From Galdieria partita (Eukaryota; Rhodophyta; Bangiophyceae; Galdieriales; Galdieriaceae), in assembly GCA_025991245.1 (NCBI GenBank), contig BQMJ01000003.1, forward strand, positions 62,001 to 126,000: a stretch of 64,000 nucleotides of DNA. The letters are read 5' to 3'. The notes beneath the pieces are model-generated. The model was not told the DNA's origin, made no database searches, and was given only the letters and a program-made list of their open reading frames with translations. This document shows, in pieces, positions 12,536 through 22,925 of the stretch. The translations under genes and the position numbers were made by a program. Within the stretch, counting starts at the first letter, position 1, and every line of letters begins with the position of its first letter.

Positions 12536-12700
12536 TGTGACGCGAAATCACGACCACACCGTAAATCTCTCAAACGGCCACCACCACCGACTATTCATTC
12601 ATTCGGGCTTCTTTTCTAACCATCATCACTATATTTCCATAAAGGCAAACGTATTACAAGATGAAACTATGGCTTTTATAACAACCATATATTCCTTTTA

Positions 12701-14482
12701 TTAGTAATCTATTGAACTTGGAGGGACTGAAACTAAAGACTGCCATACCACCGAATTACACTTGAAACCTGAACCAAACGCAATCTGCCAGATTCTATGC
12801 CCTCTCCGCATTCTTCCACTACGTTCAATATATTCCAACTCATACCAAACTGACGCTGAAGACGTGTTTCCAAAACGATGCAAGACAAATCTTGAAGGAC
12901 TCACATCTTCCTGAAAATCAAATAAACATAAGCCTATGCAGAACCAAAACTATACCCACTTCACTCAGTTTTAAAACTTTTTCCAAAGCATCAATTACAG
13001 CTCTTCCACCAGTATGAATACAAAAATGTTGAAATGCATTGTGAAAATCAGGAACATAAGGATTCAAATTATGGTAAAGAGATGTTTTACGCAGAAAATA
13101 ATTCCAGAAAAACCGAATATGTTCGGAAACAGGCAAAACAAGGGGACCCAAAGTAGTAATGTTGTGTTTCAAAGCCTTACCAGCAATATCCATAATAGAC
13201 TTGGAGAGACGGACTCCTCTTACTCCTGAAGACCAATGTGAGCCAACGGAAAACTATACAACAACTACAAATACCTTCACTATCTTCTTCCTGATATATA
13301 CTAGTGTAGGCATTGTCATCAGCTCCAAAATGAGTTCGAACTGTATAATTCAATCGGTATTTCGCCAACTTTTTATCCTTTGAACGATTACTTAATAAAA
13401 TAGCTGCACCACCCATACGAAACAGCGTATTCGTGACTAACATCGATCGCTCATGACCAATATACCAATTCTGCGTTATATTTTCTGTAGAGATGATAAC
13501 TGCAACAGAGTTCTTATGTGCAGTCAAAAGATCCTTCGCAAGATCCACAGCTATCAAACCCGCAGAACATCCCATTCCAGAGAGATTGTAAGATAAAATA
13601 GAACTCTTCATTTTAAAGTGATTCACTACCATTGCTGAAAGTGAAGGAGTCGGATTAAAAAGACTACAATTCACAATCAATATATCTACATCCCGAGCAC
13701 AAAATCCTGTCTTCTCAAATAAACTTCTCAAACAACCGAAAATAACCTCTTCCGCTTCTTGTCGAGCTGCTTTCATATTCAGTACTTTGCTTGGTTGGCC
13801 AGTACGTCTGATCTCCTCTCCACCTTGTAGAATACCATCCGGAAAATAAGTATGGTCTCCAATTCCAGAAGTTTTCAAAAGTTTCTCCTGAAAACGAATA
13901 TCTTCTTCATTAAATAAGCCAATATGCCTAGTTAGATTCAGAAAAGACTCGTGTGTTACACGGTTCTTCTCAGGAGGCTTAAAGGTGGCAAAGTCAACCA
14001 AGTACACAGGTCTCTTTCTGTGTAACTCATAAGCAACTTGCAGAAGAGCAAAGAATGTTGCTGCACCAATCAATTCGATAGTCCTGAGTCTCAATTGTTT
14101 TAATAAGATCCCAATATGCTCGAGGCTTACATAGGCGCGCGATAGCAAGTACGCAAGTACGATAACCGACAAAGCAGTCACTAATCTCCTCGAGCTAAGA
14201 GGGTCGATTGTCCTATAACCTTCTTCCACATCTTTCAACGACGCACTCCTAGCAGAAGGATCTTTCGAATAAAACTCTATAACTCTTTGCCAAGCCGCCT
14301 TTGACGACTCTGATAGCGTCTGTAATGTGGAACCACTACCTATCAAAATATTAGGTTACTGTAACATGAAAACAAGAACACTACAAACGTTTTCGTTCTC
14401 TTCCATTCATATCATTCTGTAAATTTTCAGAAGCTTGCAACAAAGGTCCCTCCGTTGTTGAAGGGACTTTCTCCTCTTTCAT
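12701..14482 (-). CDS. 3-ketoacyl-CoA synthase (very-long-chain fatty acid elongase condensing enzyme)
   Basis: Four exons: 14482-14389, 14339-13275, 13225-12960 and 12910-12701, with three 49-bp introns. The enzyme condenses malonyl-CoA with a long acyl-CoA in the ER membrane, the first step of fatty-acid elongation. Two hydrophobic segments lie near residues 85-105 and 120-145, as in plant FAE1/KCS enzymes. The catalytic triad can be seen: Cys in [19 protein letters not shown], His in [17 protein letters not shown], Asn in [20 protein letters not shown]; the C-terminus [16 protein letters not shown] is also typical. Total about 545 residues, normal for the family. The start ATG at 14482 was chosen because the longer reading frame downstream has no ATG of its own and a clean intron (14388-14340) joins to it. 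Confidence 0.93.
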
Positions 14483-14538
14483 TCCTTCCACAAGAAAATT
14501 CCAGTGCTTTGATCAAATGGACAAAATTTCAAAAAGAT

Positions 14539-14610
14539 GGATTCGCCGGGCTTCGATCCCGGTGCCTCACGGATGCGAACCGTGCACTCTACCAATTGAG
14601 CTACGAACCC
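14539..14610 (-). tRNA. tRNA-Ala (anticodon CGC)
   Basis: A 72-nt cloverleaf on the minus strand. The acceptor stem GGGTTCG/CGAATCC contains the G3-T70 pair that marks alanine tRNAs. The anticodon stem CACGG/CCGTG encloses TTCGCAT, anticodon CGC, reading GCG. Box A (TAGCTCAATTGG) and box B (GGATCGAAGCC) are intact; the T loop begins with A instead of T. No intron and no encoded CCA. A run of T follows on the minus strand, as expected for a Pol III terminator. Confidence 0.92.
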
Positions 14611-15140
14611 AACTACATAATTTTACAATGAGTCAATATTTCATTTGTATTGGATCACAGTGATTTTCCAGAAAATTCCTGGTGCTGAATGGGGAAGCCT
14701 ATTGGAGTCGTCTCTAGTGAAGACAATAACAAAATGTTGTGCTTTGAAGAGACTATGCTCCATGCAAACAATTTATGAGGAAACCTTATCGCATACATTT
14801 CTAAAATCTTTTAAAATGATTTCGTTTTGGTCTCGATTATAAAGGGGTCATTTTCTGGAGTCAATTCATAACACTTAAAGGTCAAATTCACATATCCAAA
14901 ATAGTTTGTTGAAAAAACTTCATTTTATATACCATTCAATCTTGAACCTTCCAAGCAAAGCACTCTGAGAGGAACTCTTTATATAGAAACATACTATTTC
15001 TTTACACTCAAGAACTGAGCTTACGCTACTCGCAAGCAAAACTTTGATAAAAAAAAAAAAGGAGGAAGAATCTCAAGCAACACGAAACAAGCAACTATAC
15101 ACAGTATATTTTAAATTAACATGAGCCGAGCACAGCAGGC
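14611..15140. other. Intergenic, no gene seen
   Basis: About 530 bp between the tRNA 5' end and the stop of the leucine-rich-repeat gene. It is AT-rich, includes an A-run near 15050, and short open frames in it have no family features. It probably holds the 3' region of the leucine-rich-repeat gene. Confidence 0.5.
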
Positions 15141-17103
15141 TCAAATAACAAAAGGATAACTTCCTATTCCTGTTCCGATCACCGATACTCGTTGATGTGT
15201 TCTCAATCGAATTTTGGCTGCGATTGAAAGTCCGCATCTCTCTATGCCAATCATACGCAAGGAGGGGCACTTCTGAACAAGAGAACAAATTCCGTCACCA
15301 ACATTTGTGTAACTCAAGTTTAGTGAGGTAAGAAGCGACAAACCTATATCCAACATATAAGCTAAGGTCCCTGAAACAAACCAGGACACTTACAAGACAA
15401 ATGAGCCAATCCTGCATCGGTTATCCGATGATTCTGTGATAAATTTAAAGTTCGAAGAGTACGTAATTTGGCTATCGATTCAAGTCCAGAGTCAGTTATT
15501 CCTCCAGCACATACTTCCAAAGATTCCAGAGTTGGAATTTCCGAAATATGTCTCAAACCATTATCTGTCACTTTCGCACCAAACAGATCCAGATGTTTCA
15601 GGTTTTTTAATTTCTTTAGATATGCCAAACCATCATCACTAACACCTCGTGTATCCAAACTAAGTGACTCCAGTTTTGTAAGATTCTTCAAATGTTCCAA
15701 ACCAGAGTTGGAAACAGAAGTATATGCAAGAATCAATGTCTCCAAATTGATCAACTTCGACAGCCCGCTTAGTCCTGAGCTCGAAACTGCAGTATCCGTT
15801 AAATCTAAATATTTCAACTGCTCAAGTCTTGATAGGTGCTCTACGGCAAAATCACCTATGAGACAAGAATCCTAGAAAGAACTTTAAAAAAAATTGGTAG
15901 TGAGCTTTTTGACTTACCAGACTAAGGTATTGTAATTTCAACATATTTCCTAGATACAATGAAACTCCTCGTTCAGATATCTTTGTATAACCCAAGTTCA
16001 GCTTGCGAATTCGTGGGAGAGAATAAATGGTGGCAAGAAAAGAATCGCCAACACTGCAGCCTTCCACATCCAACTCTCTCAAACTGTATAACCCACGTAA
16101 GTACTGCGCATCTCTGTCATTAAAACCTGTGCCGGAAACCTTCAAAACCCGTAATCTCGGCATTCCTTTAACAAATCACTCTTTATATTGGAAAGAAAAT
16201 AAAAGAGAACATTTACCTGGTAAAAACTTTCCAAAGTTCTCAGATACTCGAGTTTTAGATATGTTAAGATATCGCATTCTGTGAAAATTCCTTAGAATCG
16301 TCAAGCCTTCATCTGAGAGTCGAAAACACCAAGCACAACTGAAATCTTCCAGCTTCGTTAGCCTACTTAAGCTTTGCATAAATGAGTCTGAAACTTCAGA
16401 GCATTGTTCAATATCAAGACGAGTCAGGTTATGTAAGGATGACAAATACGATAAGCCTTCGCTAGTGATTTGCTTGCAAGACTTTAAAACTAAAACTCTA
16501 AGAGATTTTAGTCCAGCCAAGTGTTGTAGACCTTCTGATGTAATCTGTACAGAGCCAGTAAGGTCCAAATAAGTGAGTGAGACCAAATCTGCGAGATTCG
16601 CCAGCCCTTCGTCTGTAATGAATTTGCAGTCTTTCAATTCCAAACGACTTAATGTCCTCATGTTTTGCAAATAAAAAAGCCAGTCATTGGTAACCTAACT
16701 TGTAGGTTAACGTAGCAATCGGACAAAGATACTATGTTATTACCTGAAGCTGTGAAGTGAAACGCAGTCTATATACACAGTGCTGTTGTAACGTCTCCAA
16801 AAATTCGCAATTCAAACGTCTTGATTCCACAAGAAATTCAACAAGACGTTGAATTAATTCTCTGGGAAGTTTTGTATCTTCTAAAAGAGGCCATTAAGTT
16901 TCGCAAGGTGAAGTTTTACGCAGACTACCTATAAACGAGGGGTGTTCGCCCAACATTTGTAAGCACAACTTCAATAGACAAGGTGGTGAAGTTGTAGATA
17001 GCTGTTTCTGTTGGCACTCTGACAGCACTCTTTCAAAAATAATTTCTTCCCCAGTTTCTTTGCCGTCGAATTCCTTTCCAGCTTTGCTACAACCGACCCC
17101 CAT
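15141..17103 (-). CDS. Leucine-rich-repeat (RNI-like) protein with N-terminal acylation signal
   Basis: About six exons; introns I can place are 16919-16881 (39 bp), 16743-16695 (49 bp) and others near 16170, 15900 and 15385. The protein begins MGVGCSKAGKEF, a glycine-2 / cysteine-5 pattern suited to myristoylation and palmitoylation. Residues about 40-100 read PCLLKLCLQML...LPRELIQRLVEFLVESRRLN, followed by more than a dozen cysteine-containing-type LRRs such as LKHLDLFGAKVTDNGLRHIS and LRTLNLSQNHRITDAGLAHLS. This layout, including the MGxxCS start and the helical segment before the repeats, matches the plant LRR proteins typified by Arabidopsis At4g23840 (MGGACSRKR). Function in plants is not settled; a membrane-anchored adaptor is my inference. 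A stop codon that seems to break the frame near 16895 lies inside the 39-bp intron. Confidence 0.82.
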
Positions 17104-17761
17104 GACAAAAGTGAACTGTGTTAACAACTCTGCTATATGTGTTAGGGTGTATTTGAGAGTGTAACTCCGAAAAACATCAAAACTATCTATTTAAGACAAG
17201 TCTATTGGCACCAGTAAAGATAACAGTGCAAAACAACACCCGCAACGTGAAGATCCAGAACAGATAAATAATCTGTAGAGAAAATCGATTGTCAATGTGT
17301 CTGCTGTTATCGGACAAATGGCAGTGTGAAGACTGGACAATTCAACAACGTGAAAGCACGACCAACTTTTTTCTGAAATGTTTATTAAATAGTTGAATGA
17401 CTTTTTGCAAAATTGGATACAAGTACATTATGAACAGTGTTCTTATTACAACTTTGGTTCACTTTTTTTGAAGTGACCGGTGTTTCGGTATATTTTGGGA
17501 TACACTATAGCCAAAGCTGATACACCACAACAACACGTCTCATAGTTGTGAAGAACATTAACTCTGTGATGAAATAGTATTACCAAAGAGTTCTCATAGC
17601 GTGATAAACTTTCTTTGCAATAGACTCCATTCCAAAAATTTCTGTAATAAGACTTCCAAGCCACCTACGAGAGGAACTGCGACAGACAAGACATTCCCAC
17701 AACTTGAAAATAACTCTTATCAACAATAAAAGGATACTCACTCAAAAACGACCTTTCTATC
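17104..17761. other. Intergenic, no gene seen
   Basis: A 658-bp stretch upstream of the leucine-rich-repeat gene and downstream of the coiled-coil gene, both on the minus strand. It should contain the promoter of the former and the 3' leader of the latter. A 72-codon minus-strand frame at 17446-17664 has no recognisable features and I do not call it. Confidence 0.45.
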
Positions 17762-18385
17762 TCATCGTTCCAAGGACTTTCGAGTTTCTCTCAACCTACA
17801 TAGTTTCAAAAACCAATCCTTCACTTCAGAACGCTTCAAAGAGCTCTGTTCTACAAAAGTCTCAAAGTCGAGACTATCCTTGCTCACGATAAAATCTCTG
17901 TCTTTGAAAAGCTGAGAATTGAAACAGATTTCCTCCAGTTGACTAACTTGCAAACGAACTAAGCGTGATATATAGTCCAAATTAGTCAAGTATTCTAAAG
18001 GTGAAACTTGATCGACCCTTCCTGTGAGCAAAAAGTTACTTTTGTCTTCAGTTATGACTTGTTGGAAGAGTTCGAAACTATTCCTAGTCAACTCATGAAG
18101 CTTGTCCGCTTGTTCTTTCAGGGTTTCCATTTTTTCTCTCAAAATCCTCAATTGTTTCTCTAGCTGCAAAGTCTGAGTCACTCGTAACTTTGATTCCAAC
18201 TCTGGAAACAAAGAAGAGATAACCAATAGTTTTGAGGAACTAAGAAGCTTCAATGTACGAAAAGTATTTGAGGTGTCTATGCAATTTCGAAAAATACTAA
18301 CAAGATGTTCAAACTCTTCCTCCCATCTTTGAAAGCCGAGTTGTACTTCATAAGACAAGGCATCGACAAGTTCCCATTGCGCCAT
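17762..18385 (-). CDS. Coiled-coil protein, possibly AIRIM/C1orf109-like
   Basis: A single-exon gene of 207 residues starting MAQWELVDALSY. It is almost wholly helical, with a predicted coiled coil around residues 85-135 (heptad-like LEKQLRILREKMETLKEQADKLHEL). The order of features (W-rich N-terminal helix, LFPELESKLRVTQ, a long helix, then VSPLEYLTNLDYISRLVRLQ) resembles human AIRIM/C1orf109, a subunit of an AAA-ATPase complex acting on pre-60S ribosomes, but the similarity is weak and I rate it as a guess. The frame stays open upstream of 18385 into the threonine dehydratase gene on the other strand, so a longer protein is possible. The start codon lies only 12 bp from that of the divergent neighbour. 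Confidence 0.55.
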   Translation of the reverse strand: MAQWELVDALSYEVQLGFQRWEEEFEHLVSIFRNCIDTSNTFRTLKLLSSSKLLVISSLFPELESKLRVTQTLQLEKQLRILREKMETLKEQADKLHELTRNSFELFQQVITEDKSNFLLTGRVDQVSPLEYLTNLDYISRLVRLQVSQLEEICFNSQLFKDRDFIVSKDSLDFETFVEQSSLKRSEVKDWFLKLCRLRETRKSLER

Positions 18386-18397
18386 TTTCCAATTGAC

Positions 18398-20209
18398 ATG
18401 TCGAAAACAGATAGTGACTTGTGTACTTATTGTTCCTTGAGTTTTACCCCAACTTTTGCTCCAATCAGCTTCAGAACAGTCAGAAATGAACCACATAAAT
18501 TTATCCCTGTTGGATACTGTCCGAACTACTTGAATGTTCATCGACGGAAGAGACCCCGTTCCTTGGTGAAACAAAGTTGGCAACTGCAAAGTTGTTTGGA
18601 CCGGGCTTCTATTTCAGAAACTGTACTTCATACAGAACTCGCTCAGAACTTCAACGATCATTCCGATCAACAACAAAAAGCTCAAGAAAGATATCTGGAA
18701 AGAGTTCTTGTTTCCCGAGTATATGAAGTGGCAACGGAGTCGTCTTTAACTTTGGCTCCAACGTTAACCAAACGTCTTGGAAATAACGTCTTTCTAAAGA
18801 GAGAAGATGAGCAACCCGTGTTTTCTTTTAAAATTCGTGGAGCATACAATTTAATGGCAAATACTTCCCCTGAGCTACTTAAGAATGGCGTTGTGGCAGC
18901 TTCTGCAGGAAATCACGCCCAAGGAGTGGCTCTTGCAGCGAATCGTTTGGGCATCCCGGCAATTATTGTTATGCCTGAAACGACTCCGAAAATCAAAGTA
19001 GACGCTGTCAAAGCTCGTGGTGGAATGGCTGTTCTGCACGGAGATAATTTCGACGAAGCCAAGGAATATGCACAAAAGCTTGTAAGTGAGAAGGGTGCAT
19101 TTTTTGTGCCTCCTTTTGATCATCCTGAGGTCATTGCCGGACAAGGAACTATAGGATTGGAGTTGGTTAGACAAATGAGTGGTAAACCCTTACATGCAGT
19201 CTTTGTTCCTGTTGGCGGAGGTGGTCTTATAGCAGGTATTTCAAGTGTTCTTAAGCGACTGCGTCCGGAGGTAAAGGTTATTGGTGTTGAGCCTGTTGAT
19301 TCGGATGCAATGAAGCAGAGTCTTGAAGTTGGGGAGAGAGTTGTTTTGAAACAGGTTGGTGTTTTTGCCGATGGAGTTGCAGTGAAGCAAGTTGGTGAAG
19401 AGACATTTCGTCTTTGCCAAAAGTATGTTGATGAGATTATCTTAGTTGATACGGATGAGATATGTGCAGCCATTAAAGACGTCTTTGAAGATACACGCTC
19501 GGTGTTAGAACCAGCAGGTGCGTTATCGATTGCTGGTCTTAAGGCGTATGTAGATCGCCAGAATTGTTCCGATATGAATCTTATTGCAATAGCATCTGGT
19601 GCAAATATGAACTTTGATCGTTTACGTTATGTAAGTGAAAGAGCCGAAATAGGAGAATATAGAGAAGCAGTATTTGCTGTCACAATTCCAGAGGAACCAG
19701 GGTCTTTTCGCAAGCTTATTCAAGTAATAGGAGACTACAATATTACGGAGTTTAATTATCGATATGCGGGACCTCCAGAAGCCCATGTTTTTGTTGGGCT
19801 TGGTGTTTCTAATAGGGAAGGAGCACAACAGGCACTCGCAAGGTTTCAAGATGCTGGATATGAAGCTTTAAATTTATCAGAAAATGAGGTTGCGAAGTTA
19901 CATCTTCGGCACTTGGTTGGTGGAAAAGCAAGCGGTTTGACTGACGAACTTGTTTTTCGCTTCGAGTTTCCGGAGAGACCAGGAGCACTTATGAAGTTTT
20001 TGATAGCACTACGTCCAGACTGGAACATCTGTTTGTTTCATTACCGCAATCATGGAACTGATGTGGGTAGAGTATTGGTTGGTTTACAGGTTCCTAGCAA
20101 GGAGAGGGATGAACTTAAAGATTCTATCGAAGGCTTAGGCTATGCAGCTGTAGAGGAGACTGACAATGTTGCGTACCGATTATTTTTGGCTAGTCATAAT
20201 CGTCTGTAA
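18398..20209 (+). CDS. ilvA: Threonine dehydratase (threonine deaminase), plastid-targeted
   Basis: Single exon, about 603 residues from the ATG at 18398. The enzyme converts threonine to 2-oxobutanoate, the committed step of isoleucine synthesis in the plastid. Residues 1 to about 95 form a basic, Ser/Thr-rich extension likely to be a transit peptide. The PLP domain shows SFKIRGAYNL with the Schiff-base lysine, AAGNHAQGVA, and the phosphate-binding VPVGGGGLIAGI. Two regulatory ACT-like repeats follow: AVFAVTIPEEPGSFRKLIQ and VFRFEFPERPGALMKFLIA, as expected of the isoleucine-inhibited biosynthetic form. An in-frame upstream ATG at 18305 exists but would lie within the coding part of the opposite-strand gene, so the start at 18398 is preferred. 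Confidence 0.95.
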   Translation: MSKTDSDLCTYCSLSFTPTFAPISFRTVRNEPHKFIPVGYCPNYLNVHRRKRPRSLVKQSWQLQSCLDRASISETVLHTELAQNFNDHSDQQQKAQERYLERVLVSRVYEVATESSLTLAPTLTKRLGNNVFLKREDEQPVFSFKIRGAYNLMANTSPELLKNGVVAASAGNHAQGVALAANRLGIPAIIVMPETTPKIKVDAVKARGGMAVLHGDNFDEAKEYAQKLVSEKGAFFVPPFDHPEVIAGQGTIGLELVRQMSGKPLHAVFVPVGGGGLIAGISSVLKRLRPEVKVIGVEPVDSDAMKQSLEVGERVVLKQVGVFADGVAVKQVGEETFRLCQKYVDEIILVDTDEICAAIKDVFEDTRSVLEPAGALSIAGLKAYVDRQNCSDMNLIAIASGANMNFDRLRYVSERAEIGEYREAVFAVTIPEEPGSFRKLIQVIGDYNITEFNYRYAGPPEAHVFVGLGVSNREGAQQALARFQDAGYEALNLSENEVAKLHLRHLVGGKASGLTDELVFRFEFPERPGALMKFLIALRPDWNICLFHYRNHGTDVGRVLVGLQVPSKERDELKDSIEGLGYAAVEETDNVAYRLFLASHNRL

Positions 20210-20428
20210 TTTTGCAATTTGAATAGTAAAGTGTATTTTAAATACGACGGTGTGTAAGTTTCCATAGTTGTGAAGGCTTGTCGCTTGTGTACAAGACTCC
20301 ACACGCCAATCAAAGGTTTAGTGATAAATAGGAATATGAAAAACGATTGACTGTGTCTAACAGGTTTCCTCAGGAATAACAAGGGATGGTTTGGTTGGTT
20401 GTGAGAAAGTTGATAAAACTTTAATTCT

Positions 20429-20665
20429 TCAAACTAAGTTTTCATCTAGGAGATCTTTTCGAGGGTTCTCTTTCATCAGAAAAGCTTTGGTCCTTCTTGA
20501 AGTAACAAGTTTCTGGAGGGCGACCGTTTCAAGAACGACTAGCTTGACAAAGTCCCATTCATCCTTTGATAAAAGAACCCAGAAGAAATCATTCACGTCG
20601 TAGATCTTCGGGGACAGCGGACAGTTTTGTTGTCTAGTTTCAAAGTTGAACCAAGACATGAACAT
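20429..20665 (-). CDS. Small hypothetical protein
   Basis: A 76-78 residue open frame (ATG at 20665 or two codons later). It has a protein-like composition, with aromatic and acidic residues (DVNDFFWVLLSKDEWDFVKL) then a basic tail (RRTKAFLMKENPRK). I recognise no family. It is the 3'-most candidate in an 860-bp interval between threonine dehydratase and the next minus-strand gene; it could be a lone small gene or the last exon of a spliced one. Confidence 0.35.
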   Translation of the reverse strand: MFMSWFNFETRQQNCPLSPKIYDVNDFFWVLLSKDEWDFVKLVVLETVALQKLVTSRRTKAFLMKENPRKDLLDENLV

Positions 20666-21071
20666 ATCTGTCTAATAGTTGGAAATGCATTGTCTTGTAA
20701 AATGTAAAAACGCCATTCAATAGATTAAGCTGCATTCCATTCATTCAGTTGGAGTTTAAGAACATCTCTACTCTCTCCTTGAAAACTCTTCAATTCACTG
20801 TATGAAAAACAAACCAACGATTATCGACCAAACGAAAGATTGCCTGAGTTTCTCTGGAAAAGGTTATTGAGAGCTTTCAAAGCTGACTAGGAAGCAAAAA
20901 TAGAAACGATATAGCATATAGTGTGCAAAACAAGAAATGTGGAATAGTTATAAACAAAATAGGTAATAATATATAAAGCCAGTTGAGAATAACTGTTTAT
21001 GAAAACTGTCTTCATTGAAATTTCTTCAGGACCAGGAAAACTTGAGAGTATTCTGCCTTGTCAGGTTTCCA
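20666..21071. other. Intergenic, no gene seen
   Basis: About 400 AT-rich bases between a small candidate gene and the stop of the next gene. Nothing recognisable. Confidence 0.4.
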
Positions 21072-21932
21072 TTAACCGAATGAAAACGCTACATTTTCGT
21101 TTTCATGCATAGCTGCATAAACTTTCTTAATTTCTTCCAAGCTGTAAACTTTTGTCCGTATTCCTACACGATACTGAAAACCGAACTTATTGCTAACAAC
21201 ATCCCTTTCGCTCACAGACCTCTTCAAAATATTTTCAACAAGTTGTTTCAACTTTTCAATAACTTGGGGTTGATTTACAATAACTGCGAATTCATACTCA
21301 CAAGGAAAATTGCTACAGCTGCCTCTTTCGGGTGATTTTGTTACAATAGAACCAATCAAAAGTTCTTCTGTTGGAACATACTTGCGTTCTTGTTCCTTCA
21401 AACGTTCTCGTACAGTTTTGACCAATTCATTTTCCTTATCTGTCACAAATTCTTTTCCTGTTACGCGTCTCGTTTGTATTTCTTCATCTGAAAGAATTGA
21501 CGAGCGTCTTACTTTATTGAGAAACTCCCATTTTTCTGGAACAGATCCACCTTGTTTCCATTTTTCTAATTGCTTCAAATCCAGCTTGGAAATTAGGTTC
21601 TTCCACTCTTGTGACTGTCTAGGAACTTTACTGGTTTCCGAGTCTACTGCTTGAGCGATAACATATTTCTTACCAATTTCTTCGGGAGATAGATGAACGT
21701 TGGCCCATTGTACAGAAAACCTCGTTTTTTTGTTCTCGCCATTTGTGTTCTCTTTTTCTTTCTTTCTTCTTGTACTTCTCTTCTTATAAGGCCCGGCTGC
21801 ATTTCTTTTCGAGGAAATAGTTCGAACGTTTGAAAACAAGCAACGGTAGAAACAAGGTTTGCAATTTCTAATATTATGTATCCTTTTCGTATTTTTAGTT
21901 TCAAACAAGTTTGGAACAGAGATGTAAGCCAT
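21072..21932 (-). CDS. Hypothetical basic protein, probably organelle-targeted
   Basis: Single exon, 286 residues. The first about 60 residues are rich in basic, Ser and aromatic residues with few acids (MAYISVPNLFETKN, then a stretch RSTRRKKEKE), which fits a plastid or mitochondrial targeting peptide. The middle is highly charged (LDLKQLEKWKQGGSVPEKWEFLNKVRR) and the C-terminal 80 residues look folded, with EYEFAVIVNQPQVIEKLKQLVENIL and FQYRVGIRTKVYSLEEIKKVYAAM. I do not recognise the family. It is divergent to the YchJ-type gene with 242 bp between the start codons, so the two may share a promoter region. Confidence 0.6.
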   Translation of the reverse strand: MAYISVPNLFETKNTKRIHNIRNCKPCFYRCLFSNVRTISSKRNAAGPYKKRSTRRKKEKENTNGENKKTRFSVQWANVHLSPEEIGKKYVIAQAVDSETSKVPRQSQEWKNLISKLDLKQLEKWKQGGSVPEKWEFLNKVRRSSILSDEEIQTRRVTGKEFVTDKENELVKTVRERLKEQERKYVPTEELLIGSIVTKSPERGSCSNFPCEYEFAVIVNQPQVIEKLKQLVENILKRSVSERDVVSNKFGFQYRVGIRTKVYSLEEIKKVYAAMHENENVAFSFG

Positions 21933-22174
21933 TTCTCCTCAATTCACACCGCAACAGAGAAAAGATCAGATTGTTGGAGTCCCCACTGACCACAAGTTCA
22001 AATATCTTCTCTTAAGAGAGATGGGTTTGCTGGTTATAACGCATGCTTTTGTTTCAAGTAGCTCACCCAACTTTTTGTATAAAAGTCTTGTAAAGTATAA
22101 ACCAAACAAGATATGTTATCGAGTCAAGTATCCTACAAAGCATTGGACGGTTTGTAACTCGTTGGTAACCATAT

Positions 22175-22925
22175 ATGACCAGTGAACGTCTCTCCAGGCA
22201 AAAAGTGCTTCACAAGATGAAGATGAAAATAAACTACCCTGGAGACTTGGAGGTTGGTGATTCTTGTTTGTCCTTTCACAAGTGGATAAAAGCACTAGAG
22301 TTGTTATCCCCGAGGAAACAGTATGACAGAGTTCAGCCGAAAAGTAGAGCGCCTTCAGAGGACGCGCTTTGTATATGTGGAACAGGTAGACTAACAATAA
22401 TTTGTGTTGTGTGTTTGAAAGTCTCTCTATGAAGGAAGAGTATACAAAAGATGCTGTCGTCCTTTCCACATTGGAGAATCAGAACCAAGAACTGCATTGG
22501 AACTACTTCGTGCCAGATTTTCAGCGTTTGCATATAGACTGTCTAAATATATTATGGGAACGACACATATATCCAACGAAGACTGGACAGCTGATCGTTT
22601 GGCTTGGGAAAACTCGATTCTAGAGTTTTGTGACCAGTACAGTTTTGTTTCCTTGGATATATTAGAAAACAAAATAGCTGGACCTGATATAACTTACATT
22701 TTGTTCCGGTTGGTTTGATTAGTAATGGATGTTCTGAAAAGTCAATGTCTTTATAGTGCTAATCTGGTGGAAAAAGGTGAACCTGTGAATTTTATTGAAA
22801 GAAGTAAATTCGTCAAAGACAGAAACAGGTGAGAATGGCATACTTGTGTGATTTGTCGTAAAAATATTTCAATCAGATGGTATTATGCTTCGGGACGTTT
22901 AGTCGATATTGAGCGTGGTTTCTAA
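22175..22925 (+). CDS. YchJ/UPF0225 family protein with zinc-binding SEC-C-like motif
   Basis: Four exons, 22175-22385, 22435-22708, 22757-22828 and 22877-22925, about 200 residues. Splicing of the first intron (22386-22434) creates CICGTGRVYKRCCRPFH, the C-x-C-G-x-G...C-C zinc motif that opens bacterial YchJ proteins (CPCGSG..Y..CC). It is followed by TALELLRARFSAFAYRLSKYIMGTTH, equivalent to the LMRSRYSAFVLGDIDYLLATWH helix of YchJ. The later exons give ANLVEKGEPVNFIERSKFVKDRNRWYYASG, matching the family ending (F-E-x-S-x-F...W-Y-Y-x-x-G). The family is mainly bacterial with a NTF2-like fold and unknown function. The N-terminal about 65 residues before the zinc motif are not family-conserved. 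Start at 22175 is the first ATG; later ATGs are possible. Confidence 0.85.

Noticed and set aside
14645-14842. 65-codon plus-strand frame downstream of tRNA-Ala
   Set aside because: No recognisable motif or splicing context; compatible with chance in AT-rich sequence.
16881-16919. In-frame stop that seems to break the LRR gene (SPCET then stop)
   Set aside because: The stop lies in a 39-bp GT-AG intron; splicing joins FIGSL to QDTKLPRELI in frame, matching the plant family.
17446-17664. 72-codon minus-strand frame between the LRR and coiled-coil genes
   Set aside because: Composition is not convincing and no splice sites connect it to a neighbour.
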